A stretch of 62,000 bases of DNA, taken from NCBI GenBank assembly GCA_014529385.2, contig CM043967.1:84266278-84328277 (forward strand), in the 5' to 3' direction. A program made the position numbers and the translations under genes. Below are positions 23,098 to 34,724 of the stretch, piece after piece. Position 1 is the first letter of the stretch. The number at the start of each line of letters is the position of its first letter. The notes below the pieces were generated by a model. It was not told the DNA's origin. It saw only the letters and a list, made by a program, of their open reading frames with translations, and did no database searches. The stretch is from Adiantum capillus-veneris. Its lineage: Eukaryota; Streptophyta; Polypodiopsida; Polypodiales; Pteridaceae.

Positions 23098-24096
23098 TGA
23101 CAATAGTTGAGGACCGGATTTACACGGAGCTGGTCCCCCCTCCAAAATGCTTTGTATTATAGGTTTCCCCCATCAAGGGAGACATTTTACAATACAATAT
23201 TTTGTGTTCCTTCAATAACTTGCTGATGCAATGAAGATGGAAGCTTCAAGCACCTAGTTCATACTTATAAAACACAACATCAATTCCCTCACGGTCTCAG
23301 ACCAAGACCTCACACACCTTCGAAGATGGTGAGAGCTAGCGGGGTATGAGAGTAGATTGGGAGGAAGAAGGAGTATTCTTATGAGAAAGAAGTATATCTC
23401 CTCACATAATCACTCATAAAAGCTTAGCATAGCTTAGTAATTAGCATGGTAGAGGAGATGAGCATGGATTGGAGTTTGGCTCTTGGTTGGATTTGCATCA
23501 CAAAGTCAAGAGTTCTTGGTGTAGGACTCCCTTCTCACAAGCTTGGAGTAAATGATGAGCTTTCCATTAAAGCTTGAGAAGGAGAGAGAGTCTTCTTTGC
23601 TTCACACATGAGATTGTGTGAGTGGGTGTGTGATAATTCCTTGCCAAAATCAGTCCCCTCCCTCTCTTGGTTGACCCATCATGATTTTTACTCATGCTAG
23701 CATCCCATTGGACCCTGCAAAGCTTAGCCAATGATAATTAAGAAGAATAGTGATAGCCTTGTGACATGTGTCCTCCTTTCCCCTTTTGTGAGAGCTTTAG
23801 GTAATTAATTAATGCAATTAAACTCTCATTGGACCCCTTTGTCTTCTAGCCAATAGGAATCAGGCAAGCCATTGGGCTGAACCTTAGGATCTTTGAAGCC
23901 CATTCTTGCACATTGCTCTTCTGCAGATGAACCCCCTCCTTTGGATCCCTATTTTCCCTCCTTTGGATCCCTATTGTGATCGGTTGCCAGCTTAACCAAT
24001 ATTCTAGCTTTTTCTCCCCTGGTACTTCCCCATATTAAATGATCAGTTTAATATGAGAAAATCATTTAGGAGAATTAGATATTAGTTATTATGACA
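23098..24096 (-). repeat. Family-B LTR B3
   Basis: 999 bp, same ends as B2 (TGACAA...ATGACA). It lacks about 390 bp relative to B2, the junction being near 23876 (CATTGGGCTGAACC). Confidence 0.88.
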
Positions 24097-24983
24097 TGTA
24101 CCATCTTTCTTTTACACTAAAACGACTAGAGAACAAAAGGGAGAGAGCTAGGCCTCACCATCCCTTTGTCTACCAAGTCTTGTACTTGCCTCATGATCTC
24201 CTCTTGTTGAGTTTGGGAAACATGATAAGGAGGCTTGTTAGGCGATGAGATTCCTAGTAGGAGCTCAAATTGATGGTCATCATCCCCTCGTTTTGGAGGT
24301 AAGTCCATAGGGATATCATCGATGAACATATCTTGGAATCCTTTAAGAAATTAGACAAGTCTAACTCTTCTTGAATCCTACCATTTACATTTGATGAAAC
24401 ATTAGGACCTTATAGGGACTCTGACAAAAATCATGTACGCAAAAATTAAGTTCTTCATTGATTTATCAAAAGCAGAAGGATTTACAAGTCGTATAGTACG
24501 ACTAGACTCACTAGGAACTATATACATGCTCTTCTCCCCGTAGGTGAAGTAGATTCTCCTTTTAGGGAACTTCCATGTTGACAGCCATGGGATTGAACCA
24601 TGGTGCCCCTAGGATAGCATCCGCATGTTGGAGAGGAGAGATGAAAAATTCTTCTTTGTCCACATAGCTTTGCCCAACTTGGTGGCCAACTCCGTTGATA
24701 TGAAGTTGTGAGTAGAGTGAGGGTCAAATACGATGAAGGCATCATGTTTCCTTATGTTTTTCCAAGCAAAGGAGAGAGGTGATCCTTTGCAATGAGCATC
24801 CTCTTTTGGAGCATCGATAGTGGAAGCTCTTGGAGTCTCATTGCGGGTATTTCTCTAGGGATAATGACGGTAGCCGTGTCCTTGCTCCCCACACTTAAAA
24901 AATTTGTGGTCCTTGCAAAAAAATTCAAGATCTTCAGGAGAGAGGTTATTTTTACCTTTGTAAACTCCCTTCTCCTTGGATTG

Positions 24984-25014
<31 letters not shown>

Positions 25015-25560
25015 GAATTGCCTTGGAAAGAATTTTGGGCATTGGTTTTCCCCTTTTCATCACTTTTGTCTTTTCTTTCCATGGGCTTGACATTCCTTCT
25101 ACCCCCTTGTTGTAAATTGATGCGCGAAGCAACCATAGTGTGGTGGATTACTTTGGTGATAGAACCAGGCCGTTGGGAGTTGATGTACTAGGTCATCTCT
25201 TCATGTAATCCCACATAGAATTGTTGCTTTTGCTTGACGAAGTCTATCTTTTGAAAGACAGTAACCTTGAGATGTAAATCCCAAAACTTGTCCACATATT
25301 TGTGATAGAGTCATGGGAGAGAAGCTTTAAACTCCGCCATTCGGTAAGCACTTTGTCCTTTGCATCACTTGCAAGGCATTGCTTCATGATGGAAACTTGT
25401 AGAGTTTTCCATGTCTTTGGGGATTTTCCGTTGCCATGAATGCTAGCCCTCAATTGACGATGCGATTTTTGAAAGTGCATAGCTACATGGTGTAGCTTGG
25501 AGGACTCCGTAAAGCCCTCGTCTCCAAAGGCCGCATCAAATTGGTGGATGAATGCCAATA
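24097..25560 (-). pseudogene. Family-B gag-PR-RT fragment of a third copy
   Basis: From the LTR edge rightward: RT N-terminus broken by stops (VDKGMVRPSSLPF, then KKDGT at the very edge), protease remains, a polyasparagine stretch from (GTT)n near 24987-25015, a knuckle in which the first and last Cys are gone (FFKCGEQGHGYRHY), and Gag AFIHQFDAAFGDEGFTES at 25244-25560. Sequence stops at 25560 where an unrelated LTR-like block starts. The N-terminus of a Gag of this family lies at 41891-42237, so this copy may be split by 16.3 kb. Confidence 0.85.
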
Positions 25561-26266
25561 TGTGAGGTCCCCACCCCGTCGTATCAAACGACGGATCTGA
25601 TGGGTGAACCTGGTGGCCACTAGATCTATAGCGGAAGCAAACAATGTGGTTCAGGGTTCAACTAGCGGACGATCTCTCATCACAAAGTGAGTCGAGTTCG
25701 AGCCTACTAGCAATGAGATCTAGCTCCACCTCGTAGGGGAAGCGTACTTAACCTATCTAGCGATCCTAAGACCCACCTTCCAAGAGGAGAGAAATCCTGA
25801 GTGCCTTTTTTCCCATGTTTCAGAGGCACGTACACTTGAGACTTCGCCGCTCTAGGGGCAATGAGTATAAGTAGTATCGATTTAAACACTATGGGGACAG
25901 AGAGTTCCCGACCAATCGGGGCCACCCTTCTCATAGGCATTGGCAACCTGAGCCAAGCCCCCACTTTCCACCCCCACACTCACACTTCCTTGTGTGTCCT
26001 AATTACTACCACAATGATTGTTCAACATAAACATTCCTTGATTAAATTCCGAATCACAATGTTCATTAAGACAGCCCTTCAATCAGTATTGCAAAGCGGC
26101 ACCAAGACAGTATTATAGTAAAATTCTACTCAAACTTATTCATTAAAATTCCAATGTTCTGGAGGTACAACATCCCCCCTCCAGTGAGAGTTTACTCCTC
26201 CCGTTGTCGCTTAGCTGCCCATACAACTAGGTATGTCCACCGCATAGAAAGCACGACATGGACATT

Positions 26267-26350
26267 CCCACCGCTTAACCAGCAGACGTGGGTTCCCACC
26301 GCTTAACCAGCAGTCGTGGGTATCCACCGCTTAACCAACAGTCGTGGATT
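26267..26350. repeat. 28-bp tandem repeat, three copies
   Basis: Three consecutive units built on CCACCGCTTAACCAGCAG followed by a CGTGG core, with a few substitutions between copies. Confidence 0.9.
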
Positions 26351-26595
26351 CAAGAGCCCTTAACTAGGAACTCTGCCCCCTGGGGATCAAGACTAGCTCA
26401 ATATTGGAATTAGAATGAACATGCCGAGCTAAATTTTCCCTAGCAGACATTCTTTCCTATTGCAAACAGTATATCCATCAATCATTCTTTCCTACTTTAG
26501 ACTTAAATGTATAATGAATTCAAATGCCGAGGTTTCCGTCGGATTTCTCCAACATGTTTGGGGATATATTCATTCCTAGCTAATCGTATGCAATG

Positions 26596-26769
26596 TTAAA
26601 TTAAACAACTTGAATAAAATTGTGACCTACCTCTTCCATTCTCGTCAATGGCCCGTGAGATGGCCGGTGCTTGTTCGTCCATGGGAGCTTTTCCCTTTCC
26701 ATTCACATTGCTCGTTTCCGCCTCGCGATCGTGGGCACCACCAAAGCGAGTTCTCTTAACCGGGGCCAT
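26596..26769 (-). CDS. Short basic ORF, possible Gag start or exon
   Basis: 57 codons beginning MAPVKRTRFGGAHDREAE. Composition (basic, then acidic/alanine) is like the first residues of plant Ty3 Gags, but that is weak. A GGTAGGT at about 26630 could be a splice donor, making this a first exon. No homology that I can name. Confidence 0.25.
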   Translation of the reverse strand: MAPVKRTRFGGAHDREAETSNVNGKGKAPMDEQAPAISRAIDENGRGRSQFYSSCLI

Positions 26770-26936
26770 TTTATACTCACTACTTTAAATGATAAACTTG
26801 AAGAAAAGAGCGTGGTTAGGGGCTGAAAATCCTCTTGATTTTCTGATCCAATGAATCCTCAAGGTGAGAATTTCAGCAGCACCTCCCTCCTTGCTTCTCC
26901 TTCAAAAACTGTGTGTGTGCCGGCAGCACCTTCCCA

Positions 26937-27064
<128 letters not shown>

Positions 27065-27685
27065 GAGAGAGAACACCTTTAAATAGGCTCCTCCAAGCTG
27101 AAAATCGACTAGCCTTGCTATTTGCATCCGAGTGAGCTCTCACATCATGCATGGCAAGTCTAGTTTCCTGCCTACCAAGTGTCCAGTTAGCTAGTCTAAC
27201 TGGGTCTCACACTCACTCTCAAGCTTGGAAACTCTCCCACAACTCCCACAAGACAAGAGGGCACCCCCTAGCTGCTAAAGATGGCTCTGAGTGGCCTGGA
27301 ACCTGTTCCCACACAGCCTCGAGCCTCGGTGGCTCCCCGCACAACTTTAGGAAAAATTGGTTTTAGGCTAAAACGGCCCGTACGAGTCGGAATTTAATGC
27401 CGTAAATTGCTATACTAAGCTCTAACTAAGGCGTATTGGTCTGAGTACGTGCCATATTTAGCAGCCCCCCCGGGGTCCGAAAATGCATTTTTTTCAAATT
27501 CGGGGTACGGGTGCAATTTTTCGAGACGGTTAAAACTAGACGGGTCGGGTGACCAAAAACTTACTATTTTTGAAAATTTTTCACAAAAATTATTTTAATT
27601 CACATTTGGAAGCTTTATAACATTCTAAACAACATGGCACTGACAGAATTTGAAAAATTGCTAAAAATAGTAACTTTTTCCATTA

Positions 27686-28367
27686 TGTTCATTTCATGGT
27701 ACAATGGTGTTCTTTTAGCTCGGGGTCACGACCCTTTTGGTTTTTGAACCTCTCCTTAGGCCTTCCTCTTGTTTCCACTGACGGTGTAGCACTTGATGAT
27801 TTTCATGTGCTTGTCCTTCGCATTTCCTCGCTTAGGAGAACACCCACAACATCGCCAAACTTAAGAGTATTTGTGCCAGAAATAGAATTACTTACAGCCA
27901 TCACAAGGCTGTCTCAACTATCCGGTGTAGACGATAGTATAAGGAGAGCTCGCACTTCGTCATCGAAATTTATTTTCACCTATTGAAGCTGATTTATGTT
28001 TATGTTAAAGTCATTTAGGTGTTCTGCAATTGAACCATTCTCTACTATATTTAGATTGAATAAGCGCTTCATGAGAAAGACCTTATTGGATGCCGATGGT
28101 TTCTTGTAGAAGTCATCAAGTCCTCCGTGCTCTTCATCTATGAAACATTGAAGGCCACCGTTGACGCCAAACTTAACCGGATTGTTCCTAGTGCCTTTCG
28201 GTCAAGGACAATCCATGCTTCATCTTCCATCGTTGCGGGCTTCTTTGCAAGACCGCCTAGTGGAAAATTAAGGTCCTTCTGATAGAGATAGTCTTCAATC
28301 TGCATCTTCCAATGTTGGTAGTTTTATCGTTGAACTTCTCGATCTTGAGCTTCCCTTCCTCCACCAT
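27686..28367 (-). pseudogene. Ty1/copia gag relic (element E)
   Basis: From an ATG at 28367 the minus strand reads MVEEGKLKIEKF, then WKMQIEDYLYQKDL, ATMEDEAWIVLDRKALGTI, VFLMKRLFNLNI, and GDVVGVLLSEEMRR, the pattern of the copia-type Gag domain (UBN2 family). Several stops and shifts interrupt it. It ends near 27686 before the zinc knuckle. A primer-binding site and LTR lie just upstream in the correct order. Confidence 0.85.
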
Positions 28368-28426
28368 TACTCCCACTCAATTCAAGAATTCCTTTCCTTG
28401 AAAAAATTTGGCTATGAGCAAACCTT

Positions 28427-28438
28427 GCTCTGATACCA
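28427..28438 (-). promoter_or_regulatory. Element E primer-binding site (initiator Met tRNA)
   Basis: Minus strand reads TGGTATCAGAGC, the standard complement of plant initiator-Met tRNA used by copia elements, two bases from the LTR. Confidence 0.9.
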
Positions 28439-28440
28439 GT

Positions 28441-28891
28441 TGTTAGGAAATATGACGTAGCTAAGTAGATAATTGAGTAAATTATTTAATGGAGAGAGAT
28501 AATTTTCACACACAAGAGATTATAGAGTAGAGAGAGAGAGAGAGAGTACACACGATATACGTGGTTCACCCAATGTGGGCTACGTCCATGGGAAAGCAAC
28601 CACTCAATGGCTTTAGTTCTTCAAAACAAGCAAAGGGATTATACCCTTTTGGAGCTCCCGCCTTGCTTCACTCTCACCACCTCACACCCACCTTGTTGCA
28701 TCAACTTCACACACTATGAAATGTGTGTAGAATTGGCCTCCTTTTATAGGCCAAAAGGGCTATCCTCTCTCATGAGAGACAGCCATGTGTAGCCGCCCTT
28801 GTGTAGATAAGTCCAAATCGGACCCTCCAATCCACCCATGTGTACAAGCCACCGGCCACCGCCCATTAAATTCCGACCACCGGCCACCGGC
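28441..28891 (-). repeat. Element E 5' LTR, part 1
   Basis: Begins TGTTAGGAAATATG next to the primer site. On the minus strand a TATA box (TATAAAAG at 28741-28748) lies in the proper sense. The LTR is interrupted at 28892 by element C and probably resumes at 41704-41888. Confidence 0.7.
28741..28748 (-). promoter_or_regulatory. TATA box in element E LTR
   Basis: TATAAAAG on the minus strand, inside the LTR that precedes the copia gag relic. Confidence 0.55.
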
Positions 28892-29266
<375 letters not shown>

Positions 29267-30411
29267 ACTGGTATCAGAGCCACCAGGGCCTGCGCTCGAA
29301 GAGCCTAGCAAGAACCATCGCTTGCAAAGGAGAGATGAATATCTCCAACCTGCAGCATGAGAAACATCTGCATCATAATGGTCGCTTGACTTGAAAATCA
29401 GTCCACAGTTTTGTAGCCGGCATATCAAAACACATTTGTTGGCAAGGTGCAGTAGCCAAGGCAATGGCATAAAGTGTCGACAAGCCTAGGCCGTGAGGAA
29501 GGAGTGTTTTCAAGACGCTGTCTGCACGCGCATCTCAACATGCTCAAAGCAAGGCTTTTCTCAGCACTCATATGTCGATGTCAGATGCGAGTAGATCTGT
29601 GTCGCGTTTGTTACTATTGTTTCTCTCATCCTCCGTCCCTATCGCCTGCCTCATGTCATCAGACACAGACTCCTTTTTCTGCTGGCCCAAAGCTTGCCTT
29701 ATCACTTTCAACAGTTTCACTCTACGTGGTCTACGATAGATTCCGCCATTTTTTACATTATTCCTAAATAGTGGTGGCCATTGTATTTACTCCTTGTCTA
29801 GAGGGTCCTCTCACCCAATCAAACCCTCGATCAAGATTACAAAACCGATTCACAACCATCCCGGAATACTCATGATAGTTTGCAGCATCTAGTTGGCAAA
29901 TGAAGGAGGTTGGTTTCTCAAAAATGGTGCATGATGATATTTTTGTCGACGCAAAGGGATAGACAATGTTCAAAAAATTGTCGAGGACTTGGAATCCAAA
30001 ACTAGCCTGATACAAATGAAGGGCATCAAATTTGGATTGGTCACTTTCCGCTCGGTATTGATTTTTTTAGCGGTCTTCTTTAGATGTTTTTCGGTCTTTT
30101 TTGTCCTAGCCAAAAGTTGCATTTTTTCATTTCTTTATGTTGTCAGTTAAAGTTTCTTTGTTGTTAGTTATTGCCATGCATTCAAAAGTTTGTACAGGGT
30201 TATAGACACTACCACAAATAAAGTGGTAAGACCACCCTTTGTTGTTTGTTCAGGTTCTGGTATGTCTCACGCTGATGGTTGTTTGAGGGAGGTACACACA
30301 CATACCTATGCTATAGTCAAGGGGGGGACTTCTACTCATGGTTTCAGGTGATTGACATCTGCCATGGTATGTCTCAAGTCCATTGTCAGTAGTTTGGGCT
30401 TGAGGGGTGTT
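29267..30411 (+). other. Element C internal region 1
   Basis: 1,145 bp without a recognisable protein domain. A 97-codon frame at 29474-29767 is not kept open in internal region 2, so I do not call it a gene. Ends in TTGAGGGGTGT, the polypurine tract. Confidence 0.8.
29269..29280 (+). promoter_or_regulatory. Element C primer-binding site 1
   Basis: TGGTATCAGAGC, exact initiator-Met site. The second copy at 30684-30695 has one change (TGGTATCATAGC). Confidence 0.92.
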
Positions 30412-30681
30412 TGCTGGGTATGCAAGCCCAATTGGGGTGTCAAGTGTCAACCCTGCGGGAACCTCCTCATAAAGCATGCAGGGAGGATCAGTTAAAGTAG
30501 AGTTTGCATGGACTTTCTATTCTTAATATATACATTGTAACTATCAATCAAAATAGCATGTTTTTTCTCTCTGGCTTGTATTATCTCTCTCTCTCACAAT
30601 CTTCTCATTCTGCACTTTGCCGCCATCCTTATGCCATGGTGAACCCTCACCGTTTCCATCCCCCATAGCCCGACACCATCA
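30412..30681 (+). repeat. Element C LTR 2
   Basis: 270 bp; shorter than LTR 1 mainly because the (CT)n tract is only a few units here. Confidence 0.88.
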
Positions 30682-31763
30682 ATTGGTATCATAGCCACGA
30701 GGGCCTGTGCTCTAAGAGCCTAGCAAGCGATGGTCGGAAATGACATGCCATATGGGGTGGCCTCTACACCACACACAACCTGAATATTCCCAAGCATCAT
30801 CTTGAGGTGGGAGTGATCCTATGGATAGGAAGGCCGGAAATGACATGCCATATGGGGTGGCCTCTACACCACACACAACCTGAACATCCCCAAGCATCAT
30901 CTCGTGGTGGGAGTGATCCTATGGATAGGAAGGGGCACCACCTAGCATAAATGCGGCTAGGACGCAAACATACATGGCCTAGGGTAGCAAACGTGAAATG
31001 CCCTCTAGGTAATCAACATGAAATGGTGCTGTGATAACCGTTCACGTGTAGAAAAGATACCTAATCATTAATCATTAGTGTGTGCACAAGAAAGGTACAT
31101 GAAGAGCTCGGAACAGGGCACACTGACTGGTGGGAGAGATTGCACATGATGGAGCACGAGTAGGGTGATGTACAAGAAGCGAAACATCCCGTAATCCTGA
31201 GAAACCAAAACCGAGAATGGACTCAAAAGATCAAGACAACATTACACCCTTTATTGGCGATGGAGATACTTACAAGTGATGGTCTTGACGATTACAAACC
31301 TGGCTCTTGGCATTAGGGATGTAACGTGGAATACGAGCGCCATATGGTGCATGGCGAGGTTTTGAGTTAGCGGGAGGGTTAGTTGAGGGAAAATAGCAAG
31401 ACGATGCATCCACCGCCGACGTCAATCACCTGGCATTGGGAGCGATGTCTTCAATCCAAGCGTGCTCATTTTGCTTGGTGGAGAGTAGTGACTACTTCAT
31501 GTGCATAGAGTGGTCGTGATTAGTGACTCGACGTGGTGTGGTGAATTATGGGCGGGAACAGTGATGTTGCCAATGCTAAAATGCCCAAAGCTTGCAACAA
31601 AACATGATGCCATTAGCTCTAAAGCATGGGTGCACTACGTGCTTAGTGGTGCTTAGGATGTAGAGTGCATGGAGCTAGTATGCTCCTCCTACACTTGAGT
31701 GTTCTCTCTTGGGTGTCTCCTCTTCCTTGTGTATCCCTTTGTTTTGTGCTAAGTGGAGGCCTC

Positions 31764-31771
31764 TTTATATA
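31764..31771 (-). promoter_or_regulatory. TATA box in A2 LTR
   Basis: TATATAAA on the minus strand, repeated at 38823-38830 in the other LTR. The position is sensible for element transcription. Confidence 0.6.
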
Positions 31772-32363
31772 GGCTTGAGAGGTGGTCCTTACCCACTGGT
31801 CATTGCAAATAACCTCCGGTTGCTGTAGAAGGCCTAGATGCCTATCTAGTGAGAGAGATAGAGAGAGAGAAGGTAGAGATAGAGAGAGAGGAAAGAGTGG
31901 GATGGGTAGATTTTTTTACAATCCACTAGCCATGGCTAGGTTATTAGGGAAGAGTGGGGTCTTAGGGTATTTACAAGGGTTTTGTCAATGGTTCGGGTGG
32001 TCGGTGTGAGGTTTTAGTGTTGTCGGAGTCGGTTTTGTCGTGAGAAGCCAAGATGTCTTGAATTACCTCCTTTTGGTGCTGGTCGGTGCGTGCCTTCGGC
32101 GCCACTTCTTGTTTTGGGGTTGGCAACGCGCGAGTTGGCCTCCTTCTTTCCTTTGATGTTGGTGTCGATAGTTTCCTTTCCTTTTTTTTTTGTGAGTGCG
32201 TATATGCGTGTGTGCACATATGGGTGTATGTATGGTGTATGTGTATGTGTATGTATAGTTTTGTGTGTGTGTGTGTATGCGGGTGAATGTGTGTGAATAA
32301 ATGGTGTGTTTGTATGAGTGTGTGGGAACAAGAGTAGGAGGTGGGGTTTTTTTAATTAAGTGC

Positions 32364-32413
<50 letters not shown>

Positions 32414-32478
32414 CAGTTTTACTGCACATGGAGATGGAAGCGACGAGCGGCGGCTGCGCTAAAGGGAGGGTGTGAGGG

Positions 32479-32482
<4 letters not shown>

Positions 32483-32569
<87 letters not shown>

Positions 32570-33041
32570 GAGTGTGTGTAAGCGCCCTATGGCTGCGCCT
32601 GCGAGCCTATCTGCGCCGACGTCGAGAGCGAGAGAGAGAGAGTGTGAGAGAGTGAGCGATGGCGGGCCTGAGAAGGTGAGGGGGTTGAGGGAGAGGGGTC
32701 ATCCCGTGCGCCCTATGGCCTGGTCCGAGAGGACGCGCAAGGGGGGTGAGATGGTGAGGGGGGATAGGCTAGCTTTCGGCCGTTTGAGCGAGGAAGGGGG
32801 GGGGGGGGGGGGGGGGGGGGGGGTTCTTAATGCAGTCAAAGGTGGAATATATATTAAAAAAAGGATATATATCTTAAAGGCTCCCCTTATGGGTTGTTCA
32901 CACCGTAAGAGACAACGACGGAGAGGAAAGAAAAAGAGAAAGAAGGGGGAAGGGAAAGAGGTCATAGAGAGAGGGGAAAGATGGGAAAATGGGGGGGGGG
33001 GGTGTCGGGCTCGGCCCGCTGGTGGAAAGAAAACAATGGGA

Positions 33042-33135
<94 letters not shown>
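32483..33135. repeat. Microsatellite-rich part of A2 left LTR
   Basis: (GT)n at 32483-32568, a run of 28 G at 32796-32823, a run of 12 G ending about 33002, and (GA)n at about 33046-33135. The right LTR has much shorter versions of the G run (7) and the GA tract but an additional (AT)n at about 39851-39891. The apparent open frames here are products of the repeats. Confidence 0.95.
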
Positions 33136-33138
<3 letters not shown>

Positions 33139-33304
33139 CTGTTGGGTAAAGAAGAAAAAGGGGGGGAATAAGAGAGACAGTACAGATCATGATGAAAGAG
33201 AGGGAGACTTTTTTTTTTGTTGAAAAAAACGGTGTCTGCCATTCGTTCCCTAGAACCTCATCTCTCTGGCCGGGCTAGAGTGCGGTGTGGACAACTCGAC
33301 ATCA

Positions 33305-33320
33305 TTAGCCCTCTCCCTTA
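33305..33320 (-). promoter_or_regulatory. A2 polypurine tract
   Basis: Minus strand TAAGGGAGAGGGCTAA immediately before the LTR start TGATGTCGAG. Confidence 0.75.
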
Positions 33321-33332
33321 GGTTAGGGGCAT

Positions 33333-34598
33333 TCATGCCTCTAACTCATCTGTTTGATTATTGTCGTCGGAGGTGGTGGTTGATGGTGCATCCTCGTCTG
33401 GAATGTCGATAGGTGGAGTCTGGTCGAATCGAAGAAAATAAGGTTTGATCCGCCAACCATTTACCCTGGTTTTATGAAGTTTTCCATCAGCTTCCATAAG
33501 CTGGTAGCTTCCATTGGCATACTTCTTCCTAATGATGAATGGGCCTTCCCATCGGAGTAGGAGTTTCTTATCTTTTCGCATATCGAAGCGATTGTCGTAG
33601 CGGAGCACCAACATTCCTTTCTTTAGTTCTTTTTGCAGCAGATGCTGGTTGAAGCTAAGCCGTCTGTGCTCTGATTGTGCTGCATAATAGTTTATTGCTT
33701 CTTCTTTGTCCAACTGTAGTCTTTCCAATTCGATGATGTGATCTCTCAAATGCAGGTTAGGTCATTGAAGCTGGCTTGCCATTACTCTAAGACTTTGTAG
33801 TTGCACTTCAATGGGCAAGATTGCTTCCTTACCAAATACCAGATGATACGGTGTGAATCCCAAGGATGTACGGAATGAGGTTCTATAGGCCCACAAAGCT
33901 GGTAGTAGGTACTTGTCCCAGTCTCCAGGATGATTGTTTACCTGCTTGGTAATAATTTTAGAAACCATTCCATTCACCTTTTCAACTAGGCCATTACATT
34001 GAGGGTAATATGGTGAAGAGTACTTCCTTGTAATACCAATTTTTTGCATTTATTCTCCTACCAAGTCTGCTCTGAAACCTGGCCCTCTATCAGAGATGAT
34101 CTCTAATGGTGTGCCAAACCTAAAGCATATGTGCTCGTAGATGAACTTAGCTACCTCTACTGCTATGATTCTAGTGGTGGCTGCAGCTTCCGCCCATCTA
34201 TTCATATAGTCGACTCCCATGATGATGTAAAATTTTCCTGAGTTGGCGCTAGGCAATGGTCCTATGGCATCGATACCCCACTTTTCAAATGGTCCATATG
34301 AAAGAATAGGTGTCTGTGGTTCAGGCATAAGTGACCTAGTGCCTGCCTTTTGGCACAGCTTGCACGTCTTGCACCAGTGGTGTACATCTCGGTTGTGGTT
34401 AGGCCATATGAAGCCAACCTGCAAGATTTTCCTACTTGCTATGTCTAGGGCAAAGTGACCACCACAAACCCCATCATGACAGCTAGCAATTACTCCTGTG
34501 ATTTCATGAGAGAGGGGGACCTTCCTGAGTATTTGGTCCTTACCCTTACAGTACAAACCGTCATTGATGAGCCAATACCTTGTGGCCTTCCGCGTCAA
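33333..34598 (-). pseudogene. A2 integrase
   Basis: One reading frame throughout, broken only by TAA at 34050-34052 and a TGA near 33771. It shows the zinc-binding region (HDGVCGGHFALD, CKTCKLCQK), the core with D in WGIDAIGPLP, D in ISDRGPGFR and an E in GLVEKVNG (where A1 has NERFN), then FGKEAILPIEVQ and the C-terminal RWEGPFIIRKKYANGSYQL. Apart from the two stops it looks complete. Confidence 0.9.
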
Positions 34599-34658
34599 CC
34601 ATTGCTTCTGTCCCTTTCCTAAATCCGATGGACATTCCCTGTTTCCAGAAAATGCATG

Positions 34659-34724
34659 ATGTCAGGTAAGGCATCATTACCTTGAAATAGAGTTGTGGCC
34701 ATGTCAGGTAAGGCATCATTACCT
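34659..34724 (-). repeat. 24-bp direct repeat at the A2 RT deletion
   Basis: ATGTCAGGTAAGGCATCATT followed by ACCT occurs at 34659-34682 and again at 34701-34724. It sits exactly where RT and RNase H sequence is missing. Confidence 0.9.

Larger units (their letters stand above)
16055..24096 (-). mobile_element. Ty3/gypsy element B (central copy)
   Basis: LTR (16055-17437), polypurine tract, decayed pol and gag on the minus strand, leader, LTR (23098-24096). Integrase follows RT and there is no second RNase H, so this is a different Ty3 lineage from A1/A2. The GPFQILK and HVSLLKPY integrase end is typical of plant chromovirus-type or Reina/CRM-like pols, though I see no clear chromodomain. 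The flanks are fragments of the same family, with no matching target duplication. Confidence 0.85.
30728..33304 (-). repeat. A2 3' LTR (left copy)
   Basis: About 2.58 kb; CGATGGTCGG at the left (TGATGGCCGG in the other copy) and CTCGACATCA at the right. It carries a tandem 100-bp duplication at its outer end, TATATAAA on the minus strand (31764-31771), and tracts of AT, GT, G28 and GA. Confidence 0.9.

Noticed and set aside
16050-24101. A target duplication around element B
   Set aside because: The bases flanking 16055 (GCTAT) and 24096 (TGTAC) do not match, and both flanks are family-B sequence, so a simple insertion is not shown.
29474-29767. 97-codon frame in element C as a real gene
   Set aside because: The corresponding frame in internal region 2 contains a stop, and no retroelement domain is visible.
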